DNA of 64,000 nucleotides. Origin: Duganella sp. OV510 (GTDB taxonomy: Bacteria; Pseudomonadota; Gammaproteobacteria; Burkholderiales; Burkholderiaceae_D). The translations under genes and the position numbers were made by a program. The stretch covers positions 1 through 64,000 of the forward strand of contig NZ_FNEQ01000005.1 of the NCBI RefSeq assembly GCF_900100205.1. Direction: 5' to 3'. The notes under the pieces are model-generated. The model saw only the letters and a program-made list of their open reading frames with translations, was not told the DNA's origin and did no database searches. Each line of letters begins with the position of its first letter. Position 1 is the first letter of the stretch. This document shows positions 33,908-42,050 of the stretch, one piece after another.

Positions 33908-35071
33908 TCACTTTTCCTGCGGCGTAGGATTCGGGCTGTTAGCCGGTTGCACCTTGTTGTCGATGGTGGCCGGCGTGCCGTTCTTCAGTTTCAGCTGGCC
34001 GCTGGTCACCACGGTCTGGCCTTCCTTGACGCCGGTGAGGATCGCCACCTGGTCGCCACGGGTCGGGCCGGTGGTGACGAACACCTGCTGCGCCACCAGG
34101 TAAGGCTGGCCTTTGTCATCCTTCAGCGCATCCTTGGCCGCATCGCCGGCCGGCGGCGCCAGCACGAACACGGTGGAGCCATACGGGTTGTAGGTGATGG
34201 CGGTCTGCGGCAACGTCAGGTATTTTTTCAGCTCGCCCTGATCCAGGCTGACGTTGGCGAACATGCCAGGCAGCAGTTGGCGCTTGGCGTTCGGCACGGT
34301 GGCCTGCACCTGCACGTTGCGGGTAGCCGAATCCACTTTCGGACTGATCGACGTCACCTTGGCGGCAAAGCCCACACCTGGCCAGGCGTCGCTGCTCAGG
34401 TTCAGCTTCTGGCCGATGGAAAGCTGAGACAGCTGCTTTTGCGGCACGAAGAAATCGACATACACGGTATCGATGGTCTGCAGCGTCACCAGCTTGTTGC
34501 CAGGCTCCAGGTACTGGCCCGGATTGACCGAGGTGATGCCCAGCTTGCCGGCGAACGGCGCGCGGATGGTCTTCTTGTCGACGGCGGCCTTCTGCTGCGC
34601 GACCAGCGCCTGCTTGCTCTTCAGGTCCGCTTCGTCGCTATCCACCTGCGCCTGCGAGATGGCTTGTGCCGCAAGTTGCAGCTTGTCGCGTTTCAGCGTG
34701 GTTGCGGCCAGATCGGCGGCGGCTTGCAGCGAGCGCAGTTGCGCCACGTCCGTATCCGCATTCAGTTCGAACAGCACCTGACCGGCCTTCACCTCGTCGC
34801 CGGACTTGAAACGCACTTCGCGCACCATGCCCGCGATCTCGGTGGTCACATCGACGCCACGCACCGGCGCCAGCGTGCCGACCGACGACAACTGCGGCTG
34901 CCATTCGGCCGACTCCACCTTGATGGCGGTGACCACCTGCGCCGCCGGCTTGGGCGCGCTGGCGATCAGCTTTTTAATCTGTAAGAACTTCCCGAATGCG
35001 AGGACGGCGATCAGTAAAATAACGCATCCCACCATGATGAGCATACGCTTGGTCATCAGTCGCTTGGCCAT
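33908..35071 (-). CDS. RND periplasmic adaptor (membrane fusion protein)
   Basis: The 387-residue adaptor has an N-terminal membrane anchor (about 9-28), a lipoyl-type half (GMVREVRFKSGDEVKAGQVLFEL, about 80-105), an alpha-helical hairpin (about 105-165, LRSLQAAADLAATTLK and SDEADLKSKQALVAQQ), the second lipoyl half (IRAPFAGKLGITSVNPGQYL) and beta-barrel and membrane-proximal domains. It links the pump (12 bp downstream) to the outer-membrane channel (24 bp upstream). The C-terminal part after about 300 contains a Gly/Asp/Lys-rich insertion (PPAGDAAKDALKDDKGQP). Confidence 0.92.
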   Translation of the reverse strand: MAKRLMTKRMLIMVGCVILLIAVLAFGKFLQIKKLIASAPKPAAQVVTAIKVESAEWQPQLSSVGTLAPVRGVDVTTEIAGMVREVRFKSGDEVKAGQVLFELNADTDVAQLRSLQAAADLAATTLKRDKLQLAAQAISQAQVDSDEADLKSKQALVAQQKAAVDKKTIRAPFAGKLGITSVNPGQYLEPGNKLVTLQTIDTVYVDFFVPQKQLSQLSIGQKLNLSSDAWPGVGFAAKVTSISPKVDSATRNVQVQATVPNAKRQLLPGMFANVSLDQGELKKYLTLPQTAITYNPYGSTVFVLAPPAGDAAKDALKDDKGQPYLVAQQVFVTTGPTRGDQVAILTGVKEGQTVVTSGQLKLKNGTPATIDNKVQPANSPNPTPQEK

Positions 35072-35094
35072 GAATCGTTCTCCTGCTTTTTAAG

Positions 35095-36645
35095 TTATTT
35101 GTTAGTGCCGCTGGCGCCATACGGTGCTGCGGCGGAAACCGCCGTTGCAGCCGGGACGCCATTTGCGCGATTCCACCAGCCGCCGCCCAATGCCTGGAAC
35201 AGCGCGGCGGTATCGGCGTAGCGGGCGGCCTGCGCCTGCACCAGATTGATGTGGGCTTGCTGGAAGCTGCGTTGCGCATCAAGCAGCACCAGGTAGCTGA
35301 TGCCGCCCAGTTTGTACTGCTCCTGCGCCAGCGTTAGCGTCTCCTTGGCCAGCGACTCGGCTTCCGCCTGCGACTTGAGCGCGGCCGCATCGGCATCCAG
35401 CGCGCGCAAGGTGTCGGCGACGTTCTGGAACGCGGTCAGCACGGTGGCGCGGTACTGCGCCGCCGCCGTGTCATACGCGGCTTCCGCCGCCCGCCGCTGG
35501 GCGCTCAGCGCGCCGCCATTGAAGATCGGCTGGGCGATGCCGGCAGCCAGGCTCCAGGCGGTGGTCTCGGCGTCAAACAGCTTGCCGAAGCTGGCCGCCG
35601 ACGAGCCATAGCTGCCGCTCAGCGTGAACTGCGGATACTGCGCCGCAGTCGCCACGCCAATGGCGGCGCTGGCCTGGTGCAGCAGCTCTTCGCTGGCACG
35701 GATGTCGGGCCGCTGGCGCACCAGCGTGGATGGCAGCGACACCGGCAGTTGCTCCGGCAAGGTCAGCGACTCCAATGTGAACTGCGGCATGCCCGCCTCG
35801 CCCGGCAGCTTGCCCGCCAGGACCGACAACTGATGCTGTGCCGCCGCCAGCGCCTTCTCCAGCGGCGCGATGGTGGCATTGATCTGCGCTACCTGGTTGC
35901 GCTGACTGAGCACCGTGGTACGCGGAATGGCGCCGTACTCGAATTGCTTCTCGATGACGTTCTGCTGCCGGGTCAGCGCATCCAGCACTTCGCGCGTGGC
36001 CTGCAACTGCGCGCGCAACGAGGCTTCCTGGATCGCGGTGGTGACCACGTTGGCGCTCAGCGTCAGGTAGGTCGCCTCGACCTGGAAGCGCTGGTAGTCG
36101 ATGGCTGCACGCGCGCCTTCCAGTGTGCGGCGCGTGCCGCCAAACACGTCCGGCGTGTAGGCGACGTTGACCGAAGCGTTGTAGACGTTATACACGCCGG
36201 CTGCCGTGCCGGCGGTGGTGACGCTGGTTTTCTGCCGCGCCGCGCCCAGTTGCGCGTTCACCGACGGATATACCAGGTTGCCTGCCTGGGCGTTGTAGTT
36301 CTCCTGCGCCTGCCGCAGCGCCGCCTCGGCAGCGGCCATGTTCGGATTCTGTTCCAGCGCGCTGCGTATCAGCTGGTCCAGCGCCGGCGAACGAAACAAG
36401 GTCCACCACTGAGCCGGGATCTCCTGGCCGAAGGCAAACTGCTGCGCCGCGCCGCCGAAACCAGGCGACGACGCAGTCTGCTGTGGCAGCGGTGTCGGGG
36501 TGTAGCTGTCGCCGGCGGTGGCCGGCGCGGCAGGTGTCTTGAAGTCCGGCCCGAGCGCGCATCCGCCCATGCCTGCGGCGATCAGTGCCGCTGTGCCGGC
36601 CCGCAAGGCCAGCGAATGGAATTGCCTGAAGATCCGTTTTCTCAC
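35095..36645 (-). CDS. Outer-membrane efflux channel lipoprotein (NodT/OprM type)
   Basis: The 516-residue TolC-like protein has a lipoprotein signal with lipobox MGGC and lipidated C29. Two OEP repeats follow (about 75-270 and 285-490), rich in helical coiled-coil-like alanine/glutamine stretches such as SALEQNPNMAAAEAALRQAQ, with the LAQEQYKLGGISYLVLLDAQRS motif near the end. It begins with a GTG at 36645, seven bases after AGGAG. It is the first gene of the efflux operon, upstream of the adaptor and the pump. The last 30 residues are a disordered Ala/Gly tail. Confidence 0.92.
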   Translation of the reverse strand: MRKRIFRQFHSLALRAGTAALIAAGMGGCALGPDFKTPAAPATAGDSYTPTPLPQQTASSPGFGGAAQQFAFGQEIPAQWWTLFRSPALDQLIRSALEQNPNMAAAEAALRQAQENYNAQAGNLVYPSVNAQLGAARQKTSVTTAGTAAGVYNVYNASVNVAYTPDVFGGTRRTLEGARAAIDYQRFQVEATYLTLSANVVTTAIQEASLRAQLQATREVLDALTRQQNVIEKQFEYGAIPRTTVLSQRNQVAQINATIAPLEKALAAAQHQLSVLAGKLPGEAGMPQFTLESLTLPEQLPVSLPSTLVRQRPDIRASEELLHQASAAIGVATAAQYPQFTLSGSYGSSAASFGKLFDAETTAWSLAAGIAQPIFNGGALSAQRRAAEAAYDTAAAQYRATVLTAFQNVADTLRALDADAAALKSQAEAESLAKETLTLAQEQYKLGGISYLVLLDAQRSFQQAHINLVQAQAARYADTAALFQALGGGWWNRANGVPAATAVSAAAPYGASGTNK

Positions 36646-36662
36646 TACAGTCTCCTGCGCCT

Positions 36663-36691
36663 GTTATGAATATAGATTGAATAACATATTC
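36663..36691. promoter_or_regulatory. Overlapping inverted repeats upstream of the efflux operon
   Basis: GTTAT-N13-ATAAC (36663-36685) overlaps GAATAT-N12-ATATTC (36668-36691) just upstream of the efflux-channel start at 36645. The region is AT-rich and would hold the promoter. The paired dyads are candidate sites for a TetR- or MarR-type repressor of the pump, whose gene is not adjacent. Confidence 0.4.
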
Positions 36692-36735
36692 GCATTTTTT
36701 ACCGCACAGGTGTGGCTTTATTGCCGTGCGGAGAT

Positions 36736-36772
36736 AAAAAAACGGGCTTTGCCATTTCTGGCAAAGCCCGTT
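36736..36772 (-). terminator. Intrinsic terminator of the EF-hand protein gene
   Basis: A perfect 14-bp stem, AACGGGCTTTGCCA (36741-36754) with TGGCAAAGCCCGTT (36759-36772), has a 4-base loop. Reading the minus strand, it is followed by a run of T (the A-run at 36736-36742 on the plus strand). It lies just downstream of the minus-strand gene at 36794 and separates it from the efflux promoter. Confidence 0.9.
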
Positions 36773-36793
36773 GTCGTATCGGGTGGCAAATAA

Positions 36794-37438
36794 TCAGGCC
36801 GGCACAGCTGGAGCGGCGGCGCCGTAAGCGCGATTTACTTCCGTCAGCGAGAAAGCGCTAGGGCCGTTGGTTTCGGCGTCAGCGGCTTGTTCATGCGCCA
36901 GGCTGCGGTAAGTCAGCGGGGCTTCATAACGGATGCGTTCGTCTTCGCTGATCTTGCCGTCGTGATTGGTGTCGGCAGACAGTTCGGTTGCCGGCGGCGG
37001 CACGCCCAGCACGCCATCTTCGCCGACGCCTGGCAACGGCTCAGGCGACAGCAGCGCTTCCGGCGCCTTGGTGCTCACACCATTCTGGCTGTTTTCAGCG
37101 GCATTGAAGCGGGCCTGGAAGATCTGCGTTTCTGGACGCTCGACCAGCCTTTTCAGGCCGTCATCGAACTGTTGCAGCGCCCCTTTCAGGCTGTCGTCTT
37201 CCGACACGGCTTTGACCAGGGCGTTCGCCTGATCGCTGGTGTCGGCTGAATTGCTCGTATCAGTCTGCAGGGGACTGGTTGCATTGAAACCAGGCAGCGA
37301 GAAGTACGCGGCGACCGATGCGCTCAGGTCCGCGTTCGTGCTGCTCTTTTCAATGCCCGTATTAACAGGCGCAAGTGCTTTGTCTGCAACCAGGGCTGCG
37401 GACAGCGTGGCACCGCCAATATTGTTCACCATAATCAT
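36794..37438 (-). CDS. EF-hand calcium-binding protein of unknown role
   Basis: The protein is 214 residues from the second of three close in-frame ATGs (37438), chosen because GCAGGAG lies at good spacing; 37441 and 37432 are alternatives. A canonical EF-hand loop is visible at about residues 156-167 (D156, N158, D160, G161, I163 and E167 in DTNHDGKISEDE). The rest is low-complexity, rich in Ser, Thr, Ala and Asp, with no signal peptide but glycine/serine stretches. Only one EF-hand loop is seen. The gene is monocistronic, with its own terminator. Calcium binding is likely; the role is unknown. Confidence 0.75.
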   Translation of the reverse strand: MIMVNNIGGATLSAALVADKALAPVNTGIEKSSTNADLSASVAAYFSLPGFNATSPLQTDTSNSADTSDQANALVKAVSEDDSLKGALQQFDDGLKRLVERPETQIFQARFNAAENSQNGVSTKAPEALLSPEPLPGVGEDGVLGVPPPATELSADTNHDGKISEDERIRYEAPLTYRSLAHEQAADAETNGPSAFSLTEVNRAYGAAAPAVPA

Positions 37439-37830
37439 CATCGACTCCTGCAAGGATTCCTCACCACTACATTCTATCAGCGTTTTGGCAACAGTTACCA
37501 TTTCATGTCGGCATCTACTTCAAAAAAGTACTCTTTTCCTGAAAAAAAGTTTCTTTACAACACTAGCTCGATAGCAAAAGAACTATGAATTAAAAATTAT
37601 AATAGTTTTACATGCAGTTCAATGTCGGATATACAACAAACGCGTTGCCAAAGTGGTCAGGCCACCGTAGAATTGGTCAACCAGATTCACCCCACCGCAT
37701 CACAGATTTTTGACCAACCATAAGCTCGGCCACCCCCGGCCCTCCTTGCGGTGGCACGGCATACGCGAGGTGTGCCGACCGGCGACCGGCGCAGACCGGC
37801 GTTGTTGAACTCAAACTATCTGGAGACAAA
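37439..37830. other. AT-rich intergenic region between EF-hand gene and pectin genes
   Basis: No supported gene lies here. The left half is strongly A+T-rich (runs of A and T near 37520-37610) and would hold the minus-strand promoter of the EF-hand gene. The right half holds the promoter region of the PEP-CTERM/pectinase genes, with a GntR-like operator at 37671-37688 and a good ribosome site (TGGAGA) before the ATG at 37831. Short open frames in it look like shadows. Confidence 0.6.
37671..37717 (+). promoter_or_regulatory. ExuR/UxuR-like (GntR family) operator upstream of pectin genes
   Basis: AATTGGTCAACCAGATT (37671-37687) contains AATTGGTnnACCA, matching the left and central part of the ExuR/UxuR hexuronate-regulator consensus AATTGGTATACCAATT. 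A second TTGGTCAA half-site lies inverted at 37710-37717, giving an 8-bp inverted repeat over 29 bp. It is 114 bp or more before the PEP-CTERM and pectinase genes. Galacturonate-responsive control is inferred from family knowledge and position. Confidence 0.45.
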
Positions 37831-38382
37831 ATGCACTTCACACTACGCAAAGCCGCAGCGGCAGTTTGCCTGCTGCTGGCTGCCAGCACCGCACAGGCGG
37901 AAGCTCCGCTGCACAACGCCGTCATCACTGCCAGCTACAACGCCGGCGGCATGCTCAGCGCTGCCGATGACTACGCTGGCGGCAATGTCAGCGGCCTCGA
38001 TCCGTACAATATTTACGCGGAATTCTTCACCACCGACTTTCTGTTCGGCTTTGATTTTGCGCCGGACGGTCATCTGACCATCTACAACAACACGCCAGTT
38101 CCGGCCGGGACCTACAACGCCAGTTTCGACTTTGGTTCCTCGCTCGGCGCGGCCATCAAAGGCTTCAGTGTCACCGATACCGGCATCACCGGCGGCACGC
38201 CGGTGCTCAGCATCGTCAACGACCACACCATCGCCATCGACTTGAGCGGCGTGGAATGGAACGGCGAATTCAGCACGCTGCAAACCTCGATCATTTTGCA
38301 AGCGGTGCCTGAACCGGCCAGCGCCTGGCTGCTGATGGCCGGCCTGGCTGGACTCGGGCTGTACGCCCGCCGCCGCAGCTAA
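37831..38382 (+). CDS. Secreted PEP-CTERM protein (FxDxF type)
   Basis: The 183-residue protein has a signal peptide (1-23, STAQAEA), a compact beta-rich mature domain with FGFDFAPDG and FDFGSS motifs, and a C-terminal PEP-CTERM sorting signal: VPEPASAW at about 159-166, a hydrophobic helix and RRRS. PEP-CTERM proteins are processed by exosortase and sent to the cell surface, often in exopolysaccharide contexts. No exosortase gene is in the window. The start follows TGGAGA. It lies 30 bp before the pectinase gene in the same direction, and may share its promoter. Confidence 0.87.
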   Translation: MHFTLRKAAAAVCLLLAASTAQAEAPLHNAVITASYNAGGMLSAADDYAGGNVSGLDPYNIYAEFFTTDFLFGFDFAPDGHLTIYNNTPVPAGTYNASFDFGSSLGAAIKGFSVTDTGITGGTPVLSIVNDHTIAIDLSGVEWNGEFSTLQTSIILQAVPEPASAWLLMAGLAGLGLYARRRS

Positions 38383-38412
38383 GCACCCTCTCACAATTCA
38401 AGGAGCATAAAG

Positions 38413-41400
38413 ATGAAACTTACCTGTTTCAGGGGGGCGCTACGCCTGTCGCTTTTGCTGGGCCTGGGCCTGGCTGCCGCCGTACAAGCCGCCACCATCG
38501 ACCCGGCATTGCAGCCCGCGCCAGCCGACGGCTTTGGCGCCGGCACGGTCGGCGGTTCGGCGGCCATCGGTTCGCAGATCTATACCGTGGCGACGCGCCC
38601 GCAACTGCTGGCGGCGCTCCAGCGCGGCGGCGTCAATCCCAAGATCATCAAGCTAAATGGCAGCATCGACATGACCGAAGGCGTACCGTTCGCGAACAGC
38701 GGCGACCAGGCGATACGCGGCCTGATACGCCTGCCCAGCAACACCACGCTGATCGGCGCCAATGGCACTGCCGCCATCGTCAATGGGCATATCGTGGTGT
38801 CCAATGTCACGCAAGTCATCATCCGCAACCTGAAGATCGAGAACCCATGCGATGTAGGGCCGATATGGGACCCGAGCGACGGCGCACTGGGCAACTGGAA
38901 TGCGGCGTTCGACGGCATCGGCGTCTCCGGTTCGGACCACGTGTGGGTGGACCACGTGAGCTTTACCGACGGCGCCAGGACCGATGACCAGCTGCCGGTG
39001 GAGAACGGCCAGGTCAGGCAATGCCACGACGGTGCGCTGGATATCACCAACGCCTCGGACTACGTGACGGTGTCGTACAACGTCTTCGGCCAGCACCGCA
39101 AGAATAATCTGATCGGTTCCAGCGACACGGCGACTGCGGACAACGGCAAGCTGCACATCACCTTCAGCAACAACGTCTTCCGCGATATCGTCAGCCGCGC
39201 GCCGCGCGTGCGCTATGGCCAGGTCCACCTGTTCAACAACTACTTCGTGGGCAGCAAGTCGCATCCGGCTTATCCCTATGAGTACACGGTCGGTGTCGGC
39301 CAGCAGGCGCAGATCCTGTCGCACAACAATGTGTTTGAAATAGCCGGCGTAACGCGCTGCGATGAGGTAGTGACGCCGATCGGCGGCACCGTTCCGGGCG
39401 CGTTCAAGGATAGCGGCTCGGTGCTGAACGGCGCCGCGCTCAGCGGCTGCTCGACGCCAGGCAGCGTCGCCTACAGCGTGCCGTATGCATACAGCGCACG
39501 TCCAATGGCGCTGGTGAAAGCCAACGCCATCGCCCAGGCAGGCGCCGGCAAGCTGACCTCCACCATCAGCGGCAGCGGCAATGTCACGCCCGACACCACC
39601 ATCACGCTGACCTGCCCTGCCTCCGGCCTGTACTTCTGCGATGACTTCCAGAACAGCAGCATGGCCAACTGGAACCTGCTGCCGGTATCGGGTCCGAACG
39701 GCAGCTTCAGCGTCAAGGCGGAGAGCATCGGCGCCTCCAACATCGTCATGCAATACACCGCCGCGTCGACCGGCGGCGTGCTGGCAACGCTGAAGCCGAC
39801 TGCCATGGCCAGCGTGCCGTCGGGCGATTACTACGTCGAGGCGCGCATCAAGCCGATGACCAACAGCACCACCGGCAACAAGCTGCTGTACCTGCTGACG
39901 CGCTACAAGGATGTCGCCAACTGGTACGGCGCCGGCCTGAATGTGCAAAGCGCCACCACCAGCACGCAGGTCGAAATCGCCCGCATGCTGGCGGGTACGT
40001 TGACGCGGCCAAAACAGGTCAAGAAGCCAATTCAGATGGATGCGCAGTTCTACACCGTGCGCTTTGAAATGATCGGCAGCACGCTGACGGTCTATCTCGA
40101 CGGCGAAGCTTTGGGCACGGTCAGCGATGCCTCGTTCGCGGAACGCGGCGTGATCGGCCTGTACACCGCCAACAAGTCGTTCCAGATTGACGATGTGCGT
40201 ATCGGCGACCCGTCGCTGAAACCGTCCCAGCTGACACTGAATCCTGCGACGCTGAGCTATTCGGCCGAAGTCGGCGATGCGCCGCTGGCTGTCAGCGTCA
40301 ACGCCGTCAAGCCGGACGGCACGCTGGATACGTTCAGCGCCGTCTCCAGCAATCCGGCCGTGGCGGCGGTCTCGGTCAACGGCACGCTGCTGTCGGTGAC
40401 GCCGGTGGGCGCGGGCAACGCCACCATCACCGTCAGCAGCGACTCCGATCCAACGCTGCTGCGCACCATCGCGGCCACTATCAGTCCCCAGTTTGTGCAG
40501 CCGACGCAGACCTACGCGTTGGCCGGCGCCGCCCTGCCCGCATCACATGCGGACGCGATCCATGTCGATGCCTCGCTCAAGCTGACCTTCGACGGGCCGC
40601 CAACGCTGGGAACTGGCGGCAGCATCCGCATTTTCCGCAAGACGGATAACGCGCTGGTGGACGTTATTCGCCTGTCCGGCGAAACCGATCTGCTGGGCTA
40701 CGCCGGCCAGGCCAATGTCCGCAAGGTGAACACCACGCCGGTCAGCATCAGCGGCAATACGGCGACCATCAAGCCGCACGCCAACAAGCTGGCCTATGGC
40801 ACCGAATACTACGTCGCCATCTCCAACGGCGTGTTCACCGGCGCGACGCTGGGCGGCGTGCCGTTCAGCGGCATCGGCGTACTCGGCGACTGGTCGTTCA
40901 CCACCCGCGCGGCGGCGCCTGCCGCCGGCGCAAACCTCACCGTGGGCGACGCCGCCGACACTGACTTCAGCACCGTGCAAGGCGCGCTGAATTTCGCCAT
41001 GCAGACGCTGGGCGCCAGCGAGCCGGTAGCCATCACCGTGCGGAATGGCATCTACAACGAGCTGCTCTACCTGCGTGGCAAGGACAACGTCACCATCAAG
41101 GGCGAAAGCCGCGATGGCGTCATCATCCAGTACACCAACCATGACACGCTGAACACCGGCTCCGGCGCCAGCCAGGCCAACATCGACGCCGCGCCAGCGG
41201 GCGGCCGTTCGGTGCTGCTGGTGGAATCGTCCGACCTGCTGGTACTGGACACCATCACGCTGAAGAACACCACGCTGCGCTCCAGCGCCATCTCGGCGCA
41301 AGCAGAAACGCTGTACTTCAACAATGACAACGGCCGCCTGATCGCCAGGAACGCCAACTTCTACAGCGAGCAGGACACGCTCAACCTGAAAGGCTGGTCG

Positions 41401-41964
41401 TGGTTCACCAATACGCTGGTTGCGGGCAATGTGGACTTCATCTGGGGCAGCAGCCGCGCCGCCTTGTTTGAGGACAGCGAGATCCGCTCGGTCGGCGATA
41501 CCAGCAATGCATCGAATGGCGGCTATATCCTGCAGGCGCGCGTGGCCAACGCCGGTGACAAGGGCTATGTCTTCCTCAACAGCCGCCTGACGCATGGTCC
41601 CGGCCCAGGGCCGCTGCACGGCGACGTGCCAGCCGGCGCCACCTACCTCGCACGCAGCGCCGGCAATGCCGCCTATTGGGACAATATCGCCTTCATCAAT
41701 ACCAGCATGGACGTGCATATCGCCACTACCGGCTGGGCCGGCGCCGGCGTCAACGGCCAGCCGGCGCCCAATCCAGCCGTCGCCAGCGCGGCCAGCGGCT
41801 GGCGCGAATACGGCAGCACCACGCCGACCGGCGAAGCGATCAACCTGGCGGCCCGCGTCGGCGGCTTCCAGCTGAGCGCCAGCGACGTGGCGGCCGGCTA
41901 TGCCGACCGCGCCAAAGTGTTCGCAGCCTACGGCGGCGGCATAGGCTGGAATCCTCAGCCGTAA
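38413..41964 (+). CDS. Bifunctional pectate lyase (PL1) - pectinesterase (CE8) fusion
   Basis: This 1183-residue secreted enzyme has a signal peptide (1-26). The N-terminal PL1 pectate-lyase domain (about 35-330) shows the parallel beta-helix motifs TLIGANG, VWVDHVSF, DITNASDYVTVSYN and the substrate motif RAPRVRYGQVHLFNN. The middle has a concanavalin-like/LamG-type sandwich (about 405-590), a bacterial Ig-like BIG2 domain (about 605-690) and a SbsA-like Ig domain (about 700-835). The C-terminal CE8 pectinesterase domain (about 840-1183) has catalytic aspartates D988 (SEQDTLN) and D1008 (GNVDFIWGSS). Pectinesterase would de-esterify pectin, producing the pectate that the lyase cleaves by beta-elimination. 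AGGAG precedes the start. Confidence 0.92.
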   Translation: MKLTCFRGALRLSLLLGLGLAAAVQAATIDPALQPAPADGFGAGTVGGSAAIGSQIYTVATRPQLLAALQRGGVNPKIIKLNGSIDMTEGVPFANSGDQAIRGLIRLPSNTTLIGANGTAAIVNGHIVVSNVTQVIIRNLKIENPCDVGPIWDPSDGALGNWNAAFDGIGVSGSDHVWVDHVSFTDGARTDDQLPVENGQVRQCHDGALDITNASDYVTVSYNVFGQHRKNNLIGSSDTATADNGKLHITFSNNVFRDIVSRAPRVRYGQVHLFNNYFVGSKSHPAYPYEYTVGVGQQAQILSHNNVFEIAGVTRCDEVVTPIGGTVPGAFKDSGSVLNGAALSGCSTPGSVAYSVPYAYSARPMALVKANAIAQAGAGKLTSTISGSGNVTPDTTITLTCPASGLYFCDDFQNSSMANWNLLPVSGPNGSFSVKAESIGASNIVMQYTAASTGGVLATLKPTAMASVPSGDYYVEARIKPMTNSTTGNKLLYLLTRYKDVANWYGAGLNVQSATTSTQVEIARMLAGTLTRPKQVKKPIQMDAQFYTVRFEMIGSTLTVYLDGEALGTVSDASFAERGVIGLYTANKSFQIDDVRIGDPSLKPSQLTLNPATLSYSAEVGDAPLAVSVNAVKPDGTLDTFSAVSSNPAVAAVSVNGTLLSVTPVGAGNATITVSSDSDPTLLRTIAATISPQFVQPTQTYALAGAALPASHADAIHVDASLKLTFDGPPTLGTGGSIRIFRKTDNALVDVIRLSGETDLLGYAGQANVRKVNTTPVSISGNTATIKPHANKLAYGTEYYVAISNGVFTGATLGGVPFSGIGVLGDWSFTTRAAAPAAGANLTVGDAADTDFSTVQGALNFAMQTLGASEPVAITVRNGIYNELLYLRGKDNVTIKGESRDGVIIQYTNHDTLNTGSGASQANIDAAPAGGRSVLLVESSDLLVLDTITLKNTTLRSSAISAQAETLYFNNDNGRLIARNANFYSEQDTLNLKGWSWFTNTLVAGNVDFIWGSSRAALFEDSEIRSVGDTSNASNGGYILQARVANAGDKGYVFLNSRLTHGPGPGPLHGDVPAGATYLARSAGNAAYWDNIAFINTSMDVHIATTGWAGAGVNGQPAPNPAVASAASGWREYGSTTPTGEAINLAARVGGFQLSASDVAAGYADRAKVFAAYGGGIGWNPQP

Positions 41965-41986
41965 GCTGTCATCGTTCCGTCATACG

Positions 41987-42033
41987 AATGGGGTAGCATG
42001 CCGCACGCCCGTGGTACGCTATGCCACCCCATT
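41987..42033. repeat. 13-bp inverted repeat between pectinase and phosphatase genes
   Basis: AATGGGGTAGCAT (41987-41999) and ATGCCACCCCATT (42021-42033) pair at 12 of 13 positions with a 21-base loop. It lies 22 bp after the pectinase stop and 18 bp before the phosphatase ATG. No T-run follows, so it could be a leaky terminator, an mRNA-stabilising hairpin or an operator. Confidence 0.65.
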
Positions 42034-42050
42034 CAACCTGACGACGACCT

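Noticed and set aside
37677..37928. 83-codon minus-strand frame across the PEP-CTERM start
   Set aside because: It overlaps the signal peptide region of a well-supported gene and has no features of its own.
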